Below, in pieces: positions 33,853-45,354 of a stretch of 64,000 nucleotides of DNA. The stretch is taken from NCBI RefSeq assembly GCF_900105785.1, contig NZ_LT629799.1:558001-622000 (forward strand), written 5' to 3'. The stretch's first letter is position 1; every line of letters begins with the position of its first letter. Below the pieces are notes generated by a model, which had not been told where the DNA came from, made no database searches, and saw nothing but the letters and a program-made list of their open reading frames with translations. This DNA is from Microlunatus sagamiharensis. GTDB lineage: Bacteria > Actinomycetota > Actinomycetes > Propionibacteriales > Propionibacteriaceae. Position numbers and translations under genes: made by a program.

Positions 33853-36825
33853 TCAGGGGACGTCGACGGACTCCTGGTCCAGGGTCGGGCGCTGCTGAGA
33901 GGTCGGCGGCTCGGCGGTGGCGGACCCGTCGTGTCGGTCGGCCGGGGCCGGTGGCGCGACCGCCGGGTGCGGCCCGCGCGGGGCCCGGAAGCCAGGGGAG
34001 AGCAGCTCGGCCAGGGTGACGGCCTGGCGGTCGGCGAGCTCGGCGAGCTGGGTGCGGCAGGAGAAGCCGTCGGCCAGCACCACCGCGTCCGGCCGCTGCC
34101 GCACGGCGGGCAGGAGGTCGTGCTCGGCGACCGCGACGGAGACGTCGTAGTGGCCCTGCTCCACGCCGAAGTTGCCGGCCAGCCCGCAGCAGCCGCCGAC
34201 GGTGGTGACGGTGGCCCCGGTCGCGGCGAGCAGGGCGGCGTCCGCCCGCCAGCCGATCACCGAGGCGTGGTGGCAGTGCGGCTGCGCGACGACCTCGACC
34301 TCGCTCAGGTCGGGCGCGCTCCAGCCCGGCGTGCGCTCCAGCAGCTCGGCGAGGGTGTGGACGCCCGCGGCCACCTCGGCGACGCGCGGGTCGTCGAGCA
34401 GCTCGGCGGCGTCGCTGCGCCACACGGCCAGGCAGGACGGCTCGAGGCCGACGACGGGGACGCCCGCGGCGATCACCGGGTGCAGCACGTCGAGAGCCTG
34501 GCGCAGCTGGCGCCGGGCCCCCTCGCGCTGGCCGGTGCTGATCCAGGTGAGCCCGCAGCAGGCGTTGCGCTCGAGGAAGCGCGGCGCGTAGCCCGCGGAC
34601 CGCAGCACCTCGACGACCGGTCCGGCGCCCGCGCCCTCGAAGCAGTCGGAGAAGGAGTCGACCCACACGACGACGTCCTGGCCGTCGGCCGACGGACGCC
34701 CGAGGTCCACCCGGTCCCGCGCGGGCCGGGCGGAGAAGCGGGGGAGGGAGCGGCGCTGGTCGACCCCGGCGCCCCAGCGCAGCAGGTGCCGGAGGCCGGG
34801 CGTCGCGCCGGTGACGTTGATCAGGGCGGACAGGCCGCGGACCTTGGTGATCAGCCGTCCCCAGCGCGGCAGCCAGCCGAGCGCGTAGTGGCTGCGCGGG
34901 CGCAGCCGTCCGGCGTACGCGTGGTCGGTGGCGATCGACTTGTACGACGCCATGTCGATCCCGGTCGGGCAGTCGCGGGCGCAGCCCTTGCAGGACAGGC
35001 AGAGGTCGAGGGCGTCGTGCACCTCGGGCGCACGCCAGCCGCCGGGCAGCGTGCCCTGGACCAGCTCTTGGAGGACGCGGGCGCGGCCGCGGGTGGAGTC
35101 CTTCTCCTCCCGGGTGGCCTGGTAGGAGGGGCACATCACGCCCTGGGCGCCGGTCGTGTTGGCCAGGCACTTGCCCACGCCGGAGCACTTGTGGACCTCG
35201 GCGGAGAAGTGGCGGCTGACCGGCAGCGGCCGCCCGACCAGGCCCGAGGCCCGCAGGTCGGCGTCGACGGGGGCGGGGTCGACGAGCACGCCGGGGTTGA
35301 GCAGGTCGTCGGGGTCGAAGGCGGCCTTGACCTGGCCGAAGAGGGCGATCGCGGCGGGAGAGTACATCGCGGGCAGCAGCGCCGAGCGCGCCCGGCCGTC
35401 GCCGTGCTCGCCGGACATCGAGCCGCCGTACGACGCGACGACGCGTGCCGCCTCCTCGACGAAGCGCCGGTACGTCTCCGAACCGCCCGGCGAGGTCAGC
35501 GGGAAGTCGATGCGGGCGTGCACGCAGCCGTCACCGAAGTGCCCGTACGGCAGCGCGTCCAGCCCGAACTCGGTGAGCAGGGCGTCGAAGTCGCGCAGGT
35601 ACGCCCCGAGGCGGGCGGGCGGCACGGCCGCGTCCTCCCAGCCGGGGTACGCGGGCTGCTCGAGGCTGACGCCGGCCAGGCCGGCGCCGTCCTCGCGGAT
35701 CTTCCACAGCGCGAGGGCCTGGGTCGGGTCGGTGACGACCGAGCCGTCGAGGGCTCCCGCGTCGGCGAGCACCCGCGCGGCCCGGGCCTCGACCTCGGCC
35801 GGGTCGTCGCCGACGACCTCGACGAGCATGAAGCCGTCGCCGCGGGGCAGCGGCGGCACCGCGGAGTCGCCGCGGCGACGGCGGACGACGTCGACGATAC
35901 GGCGGTCCAGGCCCTCGACGGCGGTCGGACGGTGCGGCAGGACGGCGACCACCGCGTCCGCGGCGTCGGCCATCGTGGCGTAGCCCAGCGCGACCATCCG
36001 CTTGTGCGGGGCGTCGGCGACCAGGCGCACGGTCGCGCCGGTGATCACCGCGAGGGTGCCCTCGGTGCCCGCGAGGAAGCGGGCCACGTCGAAGCCGCGC
36101 TCGGGGAGCAGGTGCTCGAGGCTGTAGCCGGACACCTGGCGGCCGAAGGTGCCGAGCTCGGTGCGGATCGTGCCCAGGTCGCCGGCGACGACGTCGCGCA
36201 GCGCGGCCAGGCTGGTCGCCTCCGGCGCGGCACCGCCGTGCTCGAGGTGCAGCCGCTCGCCGCGGCCGGTCACGACGTCGAGGGCCATCACGTTGTCGGC
36301 CGAGCGCCCGTAGCCGAGCGCGCGCGGCCCGCACGCGTTGTTGCCGATCATCCCGCCGATGGTGCAGCGGTTGTGCGTCGAGGGGTCCGGTCCGAACCGC
36401 AGCCCGTACGAGGCCGCCGCGGCCTGCAGCGAGGACTGGACGACCCCGGGCTCGACCCGGGCCGTGCGCGCCTCGGGGTCGACCTCCCCGATCGCGGTCA
36501 GGTGCCGGCCGACGTCGACGACGAGGCCGGGCCCGACGGCGTTGCCCGCGCAGGAGGTGCCGGCGCCGCGGGTGGTGACCGGCACCCGGGCCGCCCGGGC
36601 CGCGTCCAGCACCGCCACCAGCTCGTCGACGTCGCGGGGCCGGGCGACCGCCCGCGGCACGACGCGGTAGAGCGAGGCGTCGGTGGAGTAGAGCGCGCGG
36701 GCCAGCGTGGAGGAGTCCAGCGCGCCGAGCGCGTCACGGGAGCGGAGCTCGCGGGTCAGGTCGCCGAGACCGTCGGGGACGTCCCCGTCACCGGGGGCCA
36801 GGAGCAGGGGTGCGGGCGAGGACAT
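33853..36825 (-). CDS. FAD-linked oxidase fused to Fe-S/CCG dehydrogenase (D-lactate/glycolate type)
   Basis: A 990-residue fusion equivalent to GlcD plus GlcF. The FAD-binding PCMH half has 'RGAGTSCAGNAVGPGLVVDV' (about residues 86-105) and 'RCTIGGMIGNNACGPRALGYG'. The FAD-oxidase C-terminal half includes 'YGHFGDGCVHARIDFPL' and 'GGSMSGEHGDGRARS'. The ferredoxin part has 'HKCSGVGKC' (about 545), 'MCPSYQAT' and 'CLSCKGCARDCPTG' (about 611). Two CCG domains carry 'NACCGLTWISTG' (about 755) and 'GGCCGLAGNFG' (about 876). Such enzymes oxidise 2-hydroxyacids and pass electrons to the quinone pool. ATG 36825 is chosen because family similarity begins just after it. A MarR gene lies upstream. Confidence 0.9.
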   Translation of the reverse strand: MSSPAPLLLAPGDGDVPDGLGDLTRELRSRDALGALDSSTLARALYSTDASLYRVVPRAVARPRDVDELVAVLDAARAARVPVTTRGAGTSCAGNAVGPGLVVDVGRHLTAIGEVDPEARTARVEPGVVQSSLQAAAASYGLRFGPDPSTHNRCTIGGMIGNNACGPRALGYGRSADNVMALDVVTGRGERLHLEHGGAAPEATSLAALRDVVAGDLGTIRTELGTFGRQVSGYSLEHLLPERGFDVARFLAGTEGTLAVITGATVRLVADAPHKRMVALGYATMADAADAVVAVLPHRPTAVEGLDRRIVDVVRRRRGDSAVPPLPRGDGFMLVEVVGDDPAEVEARAARVLADAGALDGSVVTDPTQALALWKIREDGAGLAGVSLEQPAYPGWEDAAVPPARLGAYLRDFDALLTEFGLDALPYGHFGDGCVHARIDFPLTSPGGSETYRRFVEEAARVVASYGGSMSGEHGDGRARSALLPAMYSPAAIALFGQVKAAFDPDDLLNPGVLVDPAPVDADLRASGLVGRPLPVSRHFSAEVHKCSGVGKCLANTTGAQGVMCPSYQATREEKDSTRGRARVLQELVQGTLPGGWRAPEVHDALDLCLSCKGCARDCPTGIDMASYKSIATDHAYAGRLRPRSHYALGWLPRWGRLITKVRGLSALINVTGATPGLRHLLRWGAGVDQRRSLPRFSARPARDRVDLGRPSADGQDVVVWVDSFSDCFEGAGAGPVVEVLRSAGYAPRFLERNACCGLTWISTGQREGARRQLRQALDVLHPVIAAGVPVVGLEPSCLAVWRSDAAELLDDPRVAEVAAGVHTLAELLERTPGWSAPDLSEVEVVAQPHCHHASVIGWRADAALLAATGATVTTVGGCCGLAGNFGVEQGHYDVSVAVAEHDLLPAVRQRPDAVVLADGFSCRTQLAELADRQAVTLAELLSPGFRAPRGPHPAVAPPAPADRHDGSATAEPPTSQQRPTLDQESVDVP

Positions 36826-36875
36826 GGTCGTGCCCGATCGTAGTCGGGCGGTGGCGCCCGGACGTCCGACCGGCG

Positions 36876-37343
36876 TCAGTCCTGGGACGTGGCCACGACG
36901 GCCCGGAAGACCCGGCCGACGGCCTCGAGGTCGGCGTCGTCCACGGCGTCGACGAAGTTGCGCCGCACGCACTCGACGTGGCTCGGCGCCGCGTCCTCGA
37001 GGAGGCGGTAGCCGGCGTCGGTCAGGTTGGCCCACACGCCGCGCCGGTCGACCGGGCAGGTGGAGCGCTCGATGAGCCCGCGCTTCTCCATGCGGGTCAC
37101 GGTGTGGGTCAGCCGCGAGCGGCTCTGGTGGACCGCGTCGGCGAGCTCGGCCATCCGCAGCTGGCGGTCGGCGGACTCGGACAGGGTCACGAGGATCTCG
37201 TACTCGGCGAGGTCGAGACCGTGGTCGCGCAGCTGGGCGTCGAGGCGTTCGCTGAGGACCGCGCTGCCCAGCAGGTACGCCCGCCAGGCGCGCTGCTGGT
37301 CGTCGGTGAGCCAACGCGCTGCCGGGGGTGCAGTGGTGGTCAT
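36876..37343 (-). CDS. MarR-family transcriptional regulator
   Basis: A 155-residue winged-helix regulator. The helix-turn-helix region is 'RMAELADAVHQSRSRLTHTV' (about residues 67-86), followed by 'TRMEKRGLIERSTCPVDRRG' and the wing 'VWANLTDAGYRLL'. No SD is visible before ATG 37343; a leaderless start, or a GTG at 37379 adding 12 residues, are options. It lies 50 bases upstream of the FAD/Fe-S dehydrogenase on the same strand and is divergent from fadD, so either could be its target. Confidence 0.87.
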   Translation of the reverse strand: MTTTAPPAARWLTDDQQRAWRAYLLGSAVLSERLDAQLRDHGLDLAEYEILVTLSESADRQLRMAELADAVHQSRSRLTHTVTRMEKRGLIERSTCPVDRRGVWANLTDAGYRLLEDAAPSHVECVRRNFVDAVDDADLEAVGRVFRAVVATSQD

Positions 37344-37547
37344 GGTGAGGAAATGATAGGTCGTTGATGAGCCAATCACCTACGCCGGCGTCACACCCGG
37401 CGCGACGGTGTCGTCCCCGTGGGTGACAGGACCGCGCCGGGACTGCTCCGGGGACGCGGGGCCGGTGTCCGGTAGCCTGACGCGACCAGCCTTCACCGTG
37501 GCCGGCTGACGCTTTCGAGGCGGCCCGTACAAGCATGCGGAGCCCTC

Positions 37548-39369
<1,822 letters not shown>

Positions 39370-39377
<8 letters not shown>

Positions 39378-40236
39378 GCCGGCGGCCGCACCGACCCGCT
39401 TCGTCCACCGCTCGCCCCGGCGCTGGGGCGACCTCGACGCGCAGGGACACGTCAACAACGCGGTCTACCTCGACCACCTGCAGGACGCCCGCGTGGCGTT
39501 CCTGCACGCGGGGGCCGAAGGGCTGGCCGACATGCTCACGACCGGGGTGCTCGTCGTGTCGCACCAGGTGGAGTACGTGGCGCCGGTCGGCTACGGGCCC
39601 GAGCCGCTCGAGGTGTCGGTGTGGATCGACGCGCTCGGCGCCAGCCGCTTCGTCGTCGGCTACGACGTGCTCGACAGTGGGCGCGTGGCGGCGCGCGCAC
39701 GCACCGCGCTGGTGCCCTTCGACCTGGCCGGCGGCGGGATGCGCCGGCTCCACGAGGTCGAGCGGGCCGCCTTCGCCGCCTACCTCGACCCGGCCGAGCC
39801 GCTGCGCCCGCTGCCCAAGGTCGGCGTGGGGGAGGGCGCGGCACGCTACCCGCTCACCGTGCGCTGGTCGGACCTCGACGCGTACGGCCACGTCAACAAC
39901 GTGAAGTTCTACGACTTCGTCCAGGAGGCGCGCGTCGCGATCATCAGCGCGACGCTCGACTGGTCGGCCGGGGTCGTGTGGTCGGTCGTGCGCCAGGACC
40001 TCGACTACCTCAAGCCGCTCGACTTCCGCTGCGAGCCGTACGAGGTGGCGACGAGCGTGGTCGCGGTCGGCAACCGGTCGTTCACCCTCGCCGCGGAGAT
40101 CCGCGACCCGGCGACGGGCACGACGTACGCTCGCGCCCGCACCGTCGCCGTCGGGCCGCGACCCCTCGACGACGGGGAGCGACGCGCCCTGTCGACCTGG
40201 GCGCTGCCCGGTGCGGTGGGGGTTCCGGGGGCCTGA
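39370..40236 (+). CDS. Double-hotdog acyl-CoA thioesterase
   Basis: A 288-residue protein built of two 4HBT hotdog domains. Each carries the signature: 'WGDLDAQGHVNNAVYLDHLQ' (about residues 19-38) and 'WSDLDAYGHVNNVKFYDFVQ' (about 166-185), with the Asp/His/Asn positions of 4-hydroxybenzoyl-CoA-thioesterase-like enzymes. It should hydrolyse acyl-CoA to free acid plus CoA. Only a TTG at 39370 gives a full first domain. It overlaps the fadD end, so translation is coupled. The 3' end lies 7 bases from the converging globin gene. Confidence 0.88.
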
Positions 40237-40243
40237 GCCGCTT

Positions 40244-40762
40244 TCAGCCCTCGGTGGGCCGACGCGGCTGCAGCGAGACCGTGCGGCCGCCGACGGGCAG
40301 GCCCATCGAAGGAGCGGTAGGGGCCGCGCCCCCAGACTCACCGGGGCTGTTGACCATGAACTGCGCCGCGCGCTCGAGGTAGGTCCACATCTCGTCGCGC
40401 TGGGCCTGCGGCAGGTCGAGGGAGTCGACGGCGTCGCGCATGTGGGTGATCCAGCGGTCGCGCATGTCGGGCGTGACGTCGAAGGGCGCGTGCCGCATCC
40501 GCAGGCGCGGGTGGCCGCGCTGCTCGCTGTAGGTCGTGGGCCCGCCCCAGTACTGCTCGAGGAAGCCGCGCAGCCGGTCCTCGGCCGGCGCGAGGTCCTC
40601 CTCGGGGTAGAGGTCGCGGAGCGGCTGGTCGCCCGCGACGCCCTCGTAGAAGCGGCGGACGAGGGCGACGAACGTGGGGTGCCCGCCGACCGCGTCGTAG
40701 AAGCTGGTGACGGGTGCGGCGGAGGGCGCAGGGCTGGCTGACGGCTCGGACATCGCCTCCAT
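40244..40762 (-). CDS. glbO: Group II truncated haemoglobin (TrHbO)
   Basis: A 172-residue oxygen-binding haem protein. '[20 protein letters not shown]' opens the globin fold, and '[20 protein letters not shown]' followed by 'RMRHAPF' carries the proximal-His region and the 'R.HAPF' signature of actinobacterial TrHbO. The C-terminal tail after 'AAQFMVNS' is about 30 residues longer than the fold needs. Among three in-frame ATGs (40765, 40762, 40753) I take 40762, five bases after GGAGGG. A role in O2/NO/H2O2 handling is known for the family. Confidence 0.92.
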   Translation of the reverse strand: MEAMSEPSASPAPSAAPVTSFYDAVGGHPTFVALVRRFYEGVAGDQPLRDLYPEEDLAPAEDRLRGFLEQYWGGPTTYSEQRGHPRLRMRHAPFDVTPDMRDRWITHMRDAVDSLDLPQAQRDEMWTYLERAAQFMVNSPGESGGAAPTAPSMGLPVGGRTVSLQPRRPTEG

Positions 40763-40913
40763 CATCCCCCTCCCGCGCCGACCGCCGGGTGGACGAGACC
40801 GCCCGGCGCCGCCGAGGACGGCTTTGGCACGATGGGTCGCGGACGACCGACCCGGTCGCCCGACGCACGCGCCGGCCACCGCCGGCGACCCACGATCACG
40901 CAAGGAGCTGCAC

Positions 40914-41342
40914 ATGGCTGTCGTCCGTACCGCCGAGGCCCACTGGGAGGGCTCGCTCATGGAGGGCCAGGGCGAGGTCGAGCTGGTCTCGTCCCAGGTC
41001 GGGAGCTTCGAGGTCAACTGGCCGTCGCGCGCCGAGGAGCCGAACGGCAAGACGAGCCCCGAGGAGCTCATCGCCGCGGCCCACTCGACCTGCTTCTCGA
41101 TGGCGCTCTCGCACGGCCTCGCCACCGCCGGCCACGCGCCGACGAGCATCGACACCAAGGCCGAGGTGAGCTTCCAGGCCGGCAAGGGCATCACCGGCAT
41201 CAAGCTGACCGTCGTCGGCGACGTCCCCGGCATCACCGCGGACGAGTTCGACGCGGCCGCCAAGGAGGCCAAGGAGAACTGCCCGGTCTCCCAGGCCCTC
41301 ACCGGCACGACCATCACGCTGGAGTCCAGCTTTAAGGGCTGA
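40914..41342 (+). CDS. OsmC/Ohr-family peroxiredoxin-like protein
   Basis: A 142-residue thiol peroxidase of the OsmC fold that detoxifies organic hydroperoxides. Two redox cysteines: '[13 protein letters not shown]' (about residue 61) and '[11 protein letters not shown]' (about 122). The N-terminus '[17 protein letters not shown]' matches OsmC rather than Ohr. The ATG has AAGGAGCT five bases upstream. Monocistronic, with a perfect terminator after it. Confidence 0.93.
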   Translation: MAVVRTAEAHWEGSLMEGQGEVELVSSQVGSFEVNWPSRAEEPNGKTSPEELIAAAHSTCFSMALSHGLATAGHAPTSIDTKAEVSFQAGKGITGIKLTVVGDVPGITADEFDAAAKEAKENCPVSQALTGTTITLESSFKG

Positions 41343-41353
41343 GCCCCGCACGC

Positions 41354-41389
41354 CGAGCACCCCGTACGCGCCTGCGTACGGGGTGCTCG
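41354..41389 (+). terminator. Terminator of osmC-like gene
   Basis: A perfect 16-base stem (CGAGCACCCCGTACGC and its complement) with loop GCCT starts 12 bases after the stop. Each arm contains one CGTACG hexamer. Confidence 0.8.
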
Positions 41390-41416
41390 CGTCTTCGGGG
41401 CCGGTGCTGCCTCGGC

Positions 41417-42094
41417 TCAGTCCTCGGGGCGCGCCGGGGTCTGGGTGACGGGGTCGACGAGGCGCACTTTGGCTGTCCCGTGGTCCGGGCCCGGGCGGCC
41501 GGTGCCGCCCTGGCTGAAGTTGCCGACCCGGACGATCTCGCCGTTGCGGACGTACCAGGCGTTGCCGCTGTCGTCGCGCAGCGTCGTGGTCCGCAGGCCG
41601 ATGGCCTCGACCGTCCCCGAGGCCTCCTTCATGTCGATGTAGTCACCGACGCCGAACTGGTCCTCCACCAGCATCGTCACGCCCGCCACGAGGTCCTTGA
41701 CCACGTTCTGCAGGCCGAAGGCGATCGTCACGGCCACCACCGAGGTGCCGGCGACCAGCGAGGTGATGTTGAAGCCGAGCTCGGAGACGACCATCAGGAT
41801 CGTCACGACCGTGATGAGGACGGTCGAGGCGTTGCGGGCCAGGGAGCCCAGCGCGCGGATGCGCGAGTCGCGACGACCCACGGCCGACGGGTCCGGCTCG
41901 CGCAGCGCCCGCAGCGGGCGGATCCGGATCCGACGCCGGTCCCCGGTGGTGTTGCGGACGGTGCGGTCGATCAGGCCGTTGACCACCGCGCGGGCCACCA
42001 GCGCCAGGACGATCAGGAAGACGATGCGCAGCGGCACGAACTGGGTGGCCTGGGCCAGGGTCCGGGGGAACCACTCCGGCAGGTTGTCGGGCAT
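41417..42094 (-). CDS. Small-conductance mechanosensitive channel (MscS family)
   Basis: A 225-residue channel that opens under membrane tension. It has a first membrane segment at about residues 21-42, a basic linker, a second at about 88-108, and the pore helix plus beta domain: 'VVAVTIAFGLQNVVKDLVAG' then 'LVEDQFGVGDYIDMKEASGT' and 'YVRNGEI'. It is shorter than E. coli MscS, lacking the full C-terminal cage. ATG 42094 follows a TAGGGT box by 7 bases, which excludes the GTG at 42103. Confidence 0.9.
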   Translation of the reverse strand: MPDNLPEWFPRTLAQATQFVPLRIVFLIVLALVARAVVNGLIDRTVRNTTGDRRRIRIRPLRALREPDPSAVGRRDSRIRALGSLARNASTVLITVVTILMVVSELGFNITSLVAGTSVVAVTIAFGLQNVVKDLVAGVTMLVEDQFGVGDYIDMKEASGTVEAIGLRTTTLRDDSGNAWYVRNGEIVRVGNFSQGGTGRPGPDHGTAKVRLVDPVTQTPARPED

Positions 42095-42101
42095 GGCCCA
42101 C

Positions 42102-42107
42102 ACCCTA
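42102..42107 (-). promoter_or_regulatory. -10 box of mscS-like gene (leaderless type)
   Basis: Minus-strand TAGGGT, 7 bases before ATG 42094. Confidence 0.45.
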
Positions 42108-42146
42108 GGAGCCGCGGACGGCGCGGGAAGTGTCTGAACGGCCTGC

Positions 42147-42152
42147 GATCCT
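42147..42152 (+). promoter_or_regulatory. -10 box candidate of EamA permease (leaderless type)
   Basis: GATCCT, one base off TATCCT, ends 7 bases before GTG 42160 and decides that start over GTG 42130. Confidence 0.3.
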
Positions 42153-42159
42153 TCGGTCC

Positions 42160-43122
42160 GTGGTCACCGTGCAGCAGTCGTCCGCGCCTCCGCAGGGGCT
42201 CGGCCGCCTCGGCCTGGTCGCCGTGGTGGTGACGGTGCTCGCCTGGGCCTCGGCCTTCGTCGTCATCCGCCTCGCCGGCCCCTGGCTCAGCCCGGGCGCC
42301 CTGTCGCTGGGCCGTCTGCTGGTGGGCACGGTCGCGCTCACGGCCATGACCTCCCTGCCGCGCTTCGGCGGCGGCCGGCGGCTCGCCTCGCTGCGGGCCC
42401 TGCCGCAGCGGGTCCGGTGGCTGCTCGTCTTCGTCGGGCTGGCCTGGTTCGCGCTCTACAACGTCGCGCTCAACGCCGGCGAGCGCCACGTGGACGCCGG
42501 CACCGCGTCGATGATCATCCAGATCTCGCCGGTGCTCGTCGCGGTCCTCGCGGGCACGGTGCTCCGCGAGGGCTTCCCGACCCCGCTCGTGGTCGGGCTC
42601 GCCGTCGCGCTGGCCGGGACGCTGCTCATCGGTCTCGCCTCCGGAGCCGCGGGGACCCGGGGGACCTCGCCCGGCCTCGGCGTGGCCCTCGTGCTCGTCA
42701 GCGCGGTCGCGTACGCCTGCGCCCTCGTCGCGCAGAAGGTCGTGCTGCGCCACCTGTCCGGCCTCGTCGTCACCTGGGCCGCGTGCACCGTGGGCACGAT
42801 CGCCTGCCTGCCCTTCGCCGGCGAGCTCGTCCACGACCTCGCCGCCGCGCCCGCCAGGGTCTGGTGGTCCGTCGTCTACCTCGGGCTGGTGCCCACCGCG
42901 CTGGCCTTCTCGACCTGGGCCTTCGCCATGGGCCGCAGCGACACCGGTCGGCTCGCCACGACCACGTACGCGGTCCCGCCGGTGGCGATCGCGCTCGGCT
43001 GGCTCGTCCTCGGGGAGGTCCCGCTGCTGCTCGCCGTCCTCGGCGGCGTCATCAGCCTCGTCGGCGTCGCGATCGCCCGGCGCCCCGGACGGCGCCGTCG
43101 GGAGCCGGTGGCGACGGCCTGA
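42160..43122 (+). CDS. EamA-family (DMT superfamily) permease
   Basis: A 320-residue protein with ten hydrophobic segments in two EamA repeats. The first begins 'LVAVVVTVLAWASAFVVIRL' with the usual 'W...FV.I+L' pattern, the second has 'VALVLVSAVAYACALVAQKV' and ends 'LGWLVLGEVPLLLAVLGGVI'. Such transporters export amino acids or other metabolites; specificity is not visible. The frame extends to GTG 42130, but I prefer GTG 42160 for the spacing from the -10-like box. Monocistronic; divergent from mscS. Confidence 0.85.
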   Translation: MVTVQQSSAPPQGLGRLGLVAVVVTVLAWASAFVVIRLAGPWLSPGALSLGRLLVGTVALTAMTSLPRFGGGRRLASLRALPQRVRWLLVFVGLAWFALYNVALNAGERHVDAGTASMIIQISPVLVAVLAGTVLREGFPTPLVVGLAVALAGTLLIGLASGAAGTRGTSPGLGVALVLVSAVAYACALVAQKVVLRHLSGLVVTWAACTVGTIACLPFAGELVHDLAAAPARVWWSVVYLGLVPTALAFSTWAFAMGRSDTGRLATTTYAVPPVAIALGWLVLGEVPLLLAVLGGVISLVGVAIARRPGRRRREPVATA

Positions 43123-43164
43123 GAGCGTCGCTGGCTGGACGGGACCGCGAGCGTGGTCGTCGGC

Positions 43165-44043
43165 TCAGGTCGAGCTGGGCCAGTCGGCGCCCACGCGGTC
43201 CCAGGCCTCGTCGAGGTGGGCGACGACCTCGGGCGGCAGCGGTCCGGCGGACGCGGCCTCGACGTTCTCGCGCAGGTGGTCCAGGTGGGCGGTGCCGACG
43301 ATGGAGGAGTGCACGCCCGGGGCGTGCGCGGTGAAGCGCAGCGCGAGCGCGGTCCAGCCGAGCGGGCCCGGGTCGAGCCGCAGCTGCTGCAGCCGCTCCC
43401 AGTAGAGCTCGGCGTAGTGGCCGGTCGGCCGCTCGTCGAACCGCCACGGGGCGTTCGCCACCGGCCGCTTGGCGATGACGCCGAGGGCGGGGTCCTGCCC
43501 GACGACGTGGTGCAGGTTCCAGCGGTCGGCGACGTTCACGCTGCACTCCAGCGCCCCGAAGCGGCTGGAGGACGCGGCGTACGCCAGCGCCTCGTTGTCC
43601 CCGCTGTAGCCGGCGACGACGACCCGGCCGGCCTCGACCTCGGCGTCGAGGGCGTCCTGGGCCTCGCCGCGCTCGAGCACCTCGAGCGAGCAGGAGTGCA
43701 GGAAGAAGACGTCGACGCGCTCGGACCGCGTCCGGCGCAGCGTCTGCTCGACGCTCGCCCGGACGGCGCCCGCCGACCAGTCCTCGTGCCCCTCGACGCC
43801 CGAGCCGCCCTTGCTCGACAGCACGAAGTCCCCGCGCCGGTCGTGGAGGTGGCGCCCGATGCGCTCCTCGCTCGCGCCGTACGACAGCGCCGTGTCGACC
43901 AGGGTCACCCCGAGGTCGAGCGCGCCGCGCAGGAGGCGCTCCGCCTGCGGCTCTGTGACGTCCCGCTCGCCGACCTGGCCGGCACCGAGGCCGATCCGGG
44001 AGACGGTGAGGCCGGTGGAGCCGAACGGTCGCTGCTCGATCAC
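43165..44043 (-). CDS. Aldo/keto reductase
   Basis: A 292-residue NADPH-dependent reductase of the AKR barrel fold, unlike the other copy at 10636. The catalytic Asp and Tyr are in 'LVDTALSYGASEERIG', Lys in 'VLSSKGGSG', and the usual His position reads 'VFFLHSCSL'. It ends 'SSIVGTAHLDHLRENV' for cofactor binding. The 'ALSYG' subgroup includes enzymes acting on galactose/fucose-type sugars. The GTG has GAGGAG about ten bases before it and lies 15 bases after pyrC, so it is probably read through from the pyr operon. Confidence 0.85.
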   Translation of the reverse strand: MIEQRPFGSTGLTVSRIGLGAGQVGERDVTEPQAERLLRGALDLGVTLVDTALSYGASEERIGRHLHDRRGDFVLSSKGGSGVEGHEDWSAGAVRASVEQTLRRTRSERVDVFFLHSCSLEVLERGEAQDALDAEVEAGRVVVAGYSGDNEALAYAASSSRFGALECSVNVADRWNLHHVVGQDPALGVIAKRPVANAPWRFDERPTGHYAELYWERLQQLRLDPGPLGWTALALRFTAHAPGVHSSIVGTAHLDHLRENVEAASAGPLPPEVVAHLDEAWDRVGADWPSST

Positions 44044-44058
44044 CCCGTGATCATCTCC

Positions 44059-45354
44059 TCAGGACCGGGCGAAGGTCCGGCGGCCCCGCCACCAGGTCGC
44101 GACGACCGGGTCGGGCAGGTCGCGCCCGTGCCACGGGTTGTTGCGCGACAGCGACAGCGAACCGTCACGGTCCACGACCGCGCGGCGCCCGGGGTCGACG
44201 AGGACGAGGTTCGCGGGCTCGCCGACGGCGAGCGGACGGCCCTGCCCGGTCAGCCGGGCGATGTGCGCCGGCACCGACGACATCCGGGTCGCGACGTCGG
44301 CCCAGCCGAGCGAACCCGGCCGGACCATCGTCTCCACGACCACGGCGAGCGCGGTCTCGAGCCCGAGCATGCCGAAGGCGGCGTCGACGAAGGCGTGCTC
44401 CTTGTCGTGGCGGGCGTGCGGCGCGTGGTCGGTCCCGACCGCGTCGATGGTCCCGTCGGTCAGCGCGCCGCGTAGCGCGGCGACGTCCTCGGTGCTGCGC
44501 AGCGGCGGGTTGACCTTGTACGTCGGGTCGTAGCCGAGCAGCTCGTCGACGGTGAGCAGCAGGTGGTGCGGCGTCACCTCGGCGGTGACGGGGACGCCGC
44601 GGCCCTTGGCCCAGCGCAGCACGTCGACGGTCTCGGCGGTGGACACGTGGCAGACGTGCAGCCGGGACCCGGTCAGCTCGGCCAGCTGGACGTCGCGCGC
44701 CACGATCCCGGCCTCGGCGACCGCGGGCCAGCCCGGCAGGCCGAGCCGGCCGGAGGTCTCGCCCTCGTCGCAGCAGGCGTCGCGGCCGGCGAGCCCGGGG
44801 TCCTGCGCGTGCTGGGCGACGACCCCGTCGAAGGCGCGGACGTACTCCAGCGCCCGGCGCATCAGCCGGGCGTCGGATACGCAGTGCCCGTCGTCGGAGA
44901 AGACCCGGGTCCGCGCCGTCGAGCGGGCCATCAGGCCGAGCTCGGCGAGCTCCTCGCCGGCCAGGCCCTTGCTGACGGCCCCGACGGGCACGACCTCGGC
45001 CGAGCCGACCCGGGCGGCGAGCGCGGCGAGGTGCTCGGCGGCGTCGGCGGTGTCGGTCACGGGGTTGGTGTTGGCCATGGCCAGGACGGCGGTGTAGCCG
45101 CCGCGGGCGGCCGCGCGCGTGCCGGACTCGACCGTCTCCGCGTCCTCGCGGCCCGGCTCGCGCAGGTGCGTGTGCAGGTCGACCAGGCCCGGCAGCGCGA
45201 CGAGCCCCTGGGCGTCGACGCGGAGGGCGTCGCCGTGGGCGTCGCCCGGGTCCGCGAACCGTCCGTCACGGACCAGGAGGTCGCCAGGACCACCCCCGGC
45301 CAGGTCGGCCCCGAGCACGAGGACGTCGCGCCCCTGCCCCTCGTCCTGCGTCAC
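44059..45354 (-). CDS. pyrC: Dihydroorotase (class I)
   Basis: Third step of pyrimidine synthesis: ring closure of carbamoyl-aspartate to dihydroorotate. The 431-residue zinc amidohydrolase has '[20 protein letters not shown]' (metal His pair, substrate Arg), 'MANTNPVTD', '[13 protein letters not shown]', '[13 protein letters not shown]' and 'AVGTDHAPH' with the catalytic Asp. GTG 45354 overlaps the pyrB stop (GTGA). Third gene in pyrR-pyrB-pyrC. Confidence 0.95.
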   Translation of the reverse strand: MTQDEGQGRDVLVLGADLAGGGPGDLLVRDGRFADPGDAHGDALRVDAQGLVALPGLVDLHTHLREPGREDAETVESGTRAAARGGYTAVLAMANTNPVTDTADAAEHLAALAARVGSAEVVPVGAVSKGLAGEELAELGLMARSTARTRVFSDDGHCVSDARLMRRALEYVRAFDGVVAQHAQDPGLAGRDACCDEGETSGRLGLPGWPAVAEAGIVARDVQLAELTGSRLHVCHVSTAETVDVLRWAKGRGVPVTAEVTPHHLLLTVDELLGYDPTYKVNPPLRSTEDVAALRGALTDGTIDAVGTDHAPHARHDKEHAFVDAAFGMLGLETALAVVVETMVRPGSLGWADVATRMSSVPAHIARLTGQGRPLAVGEPANLVLVDPGRRAVVDRDGSLSLSRNNPWHGRDLPDPVVATWWRGRRTFARS

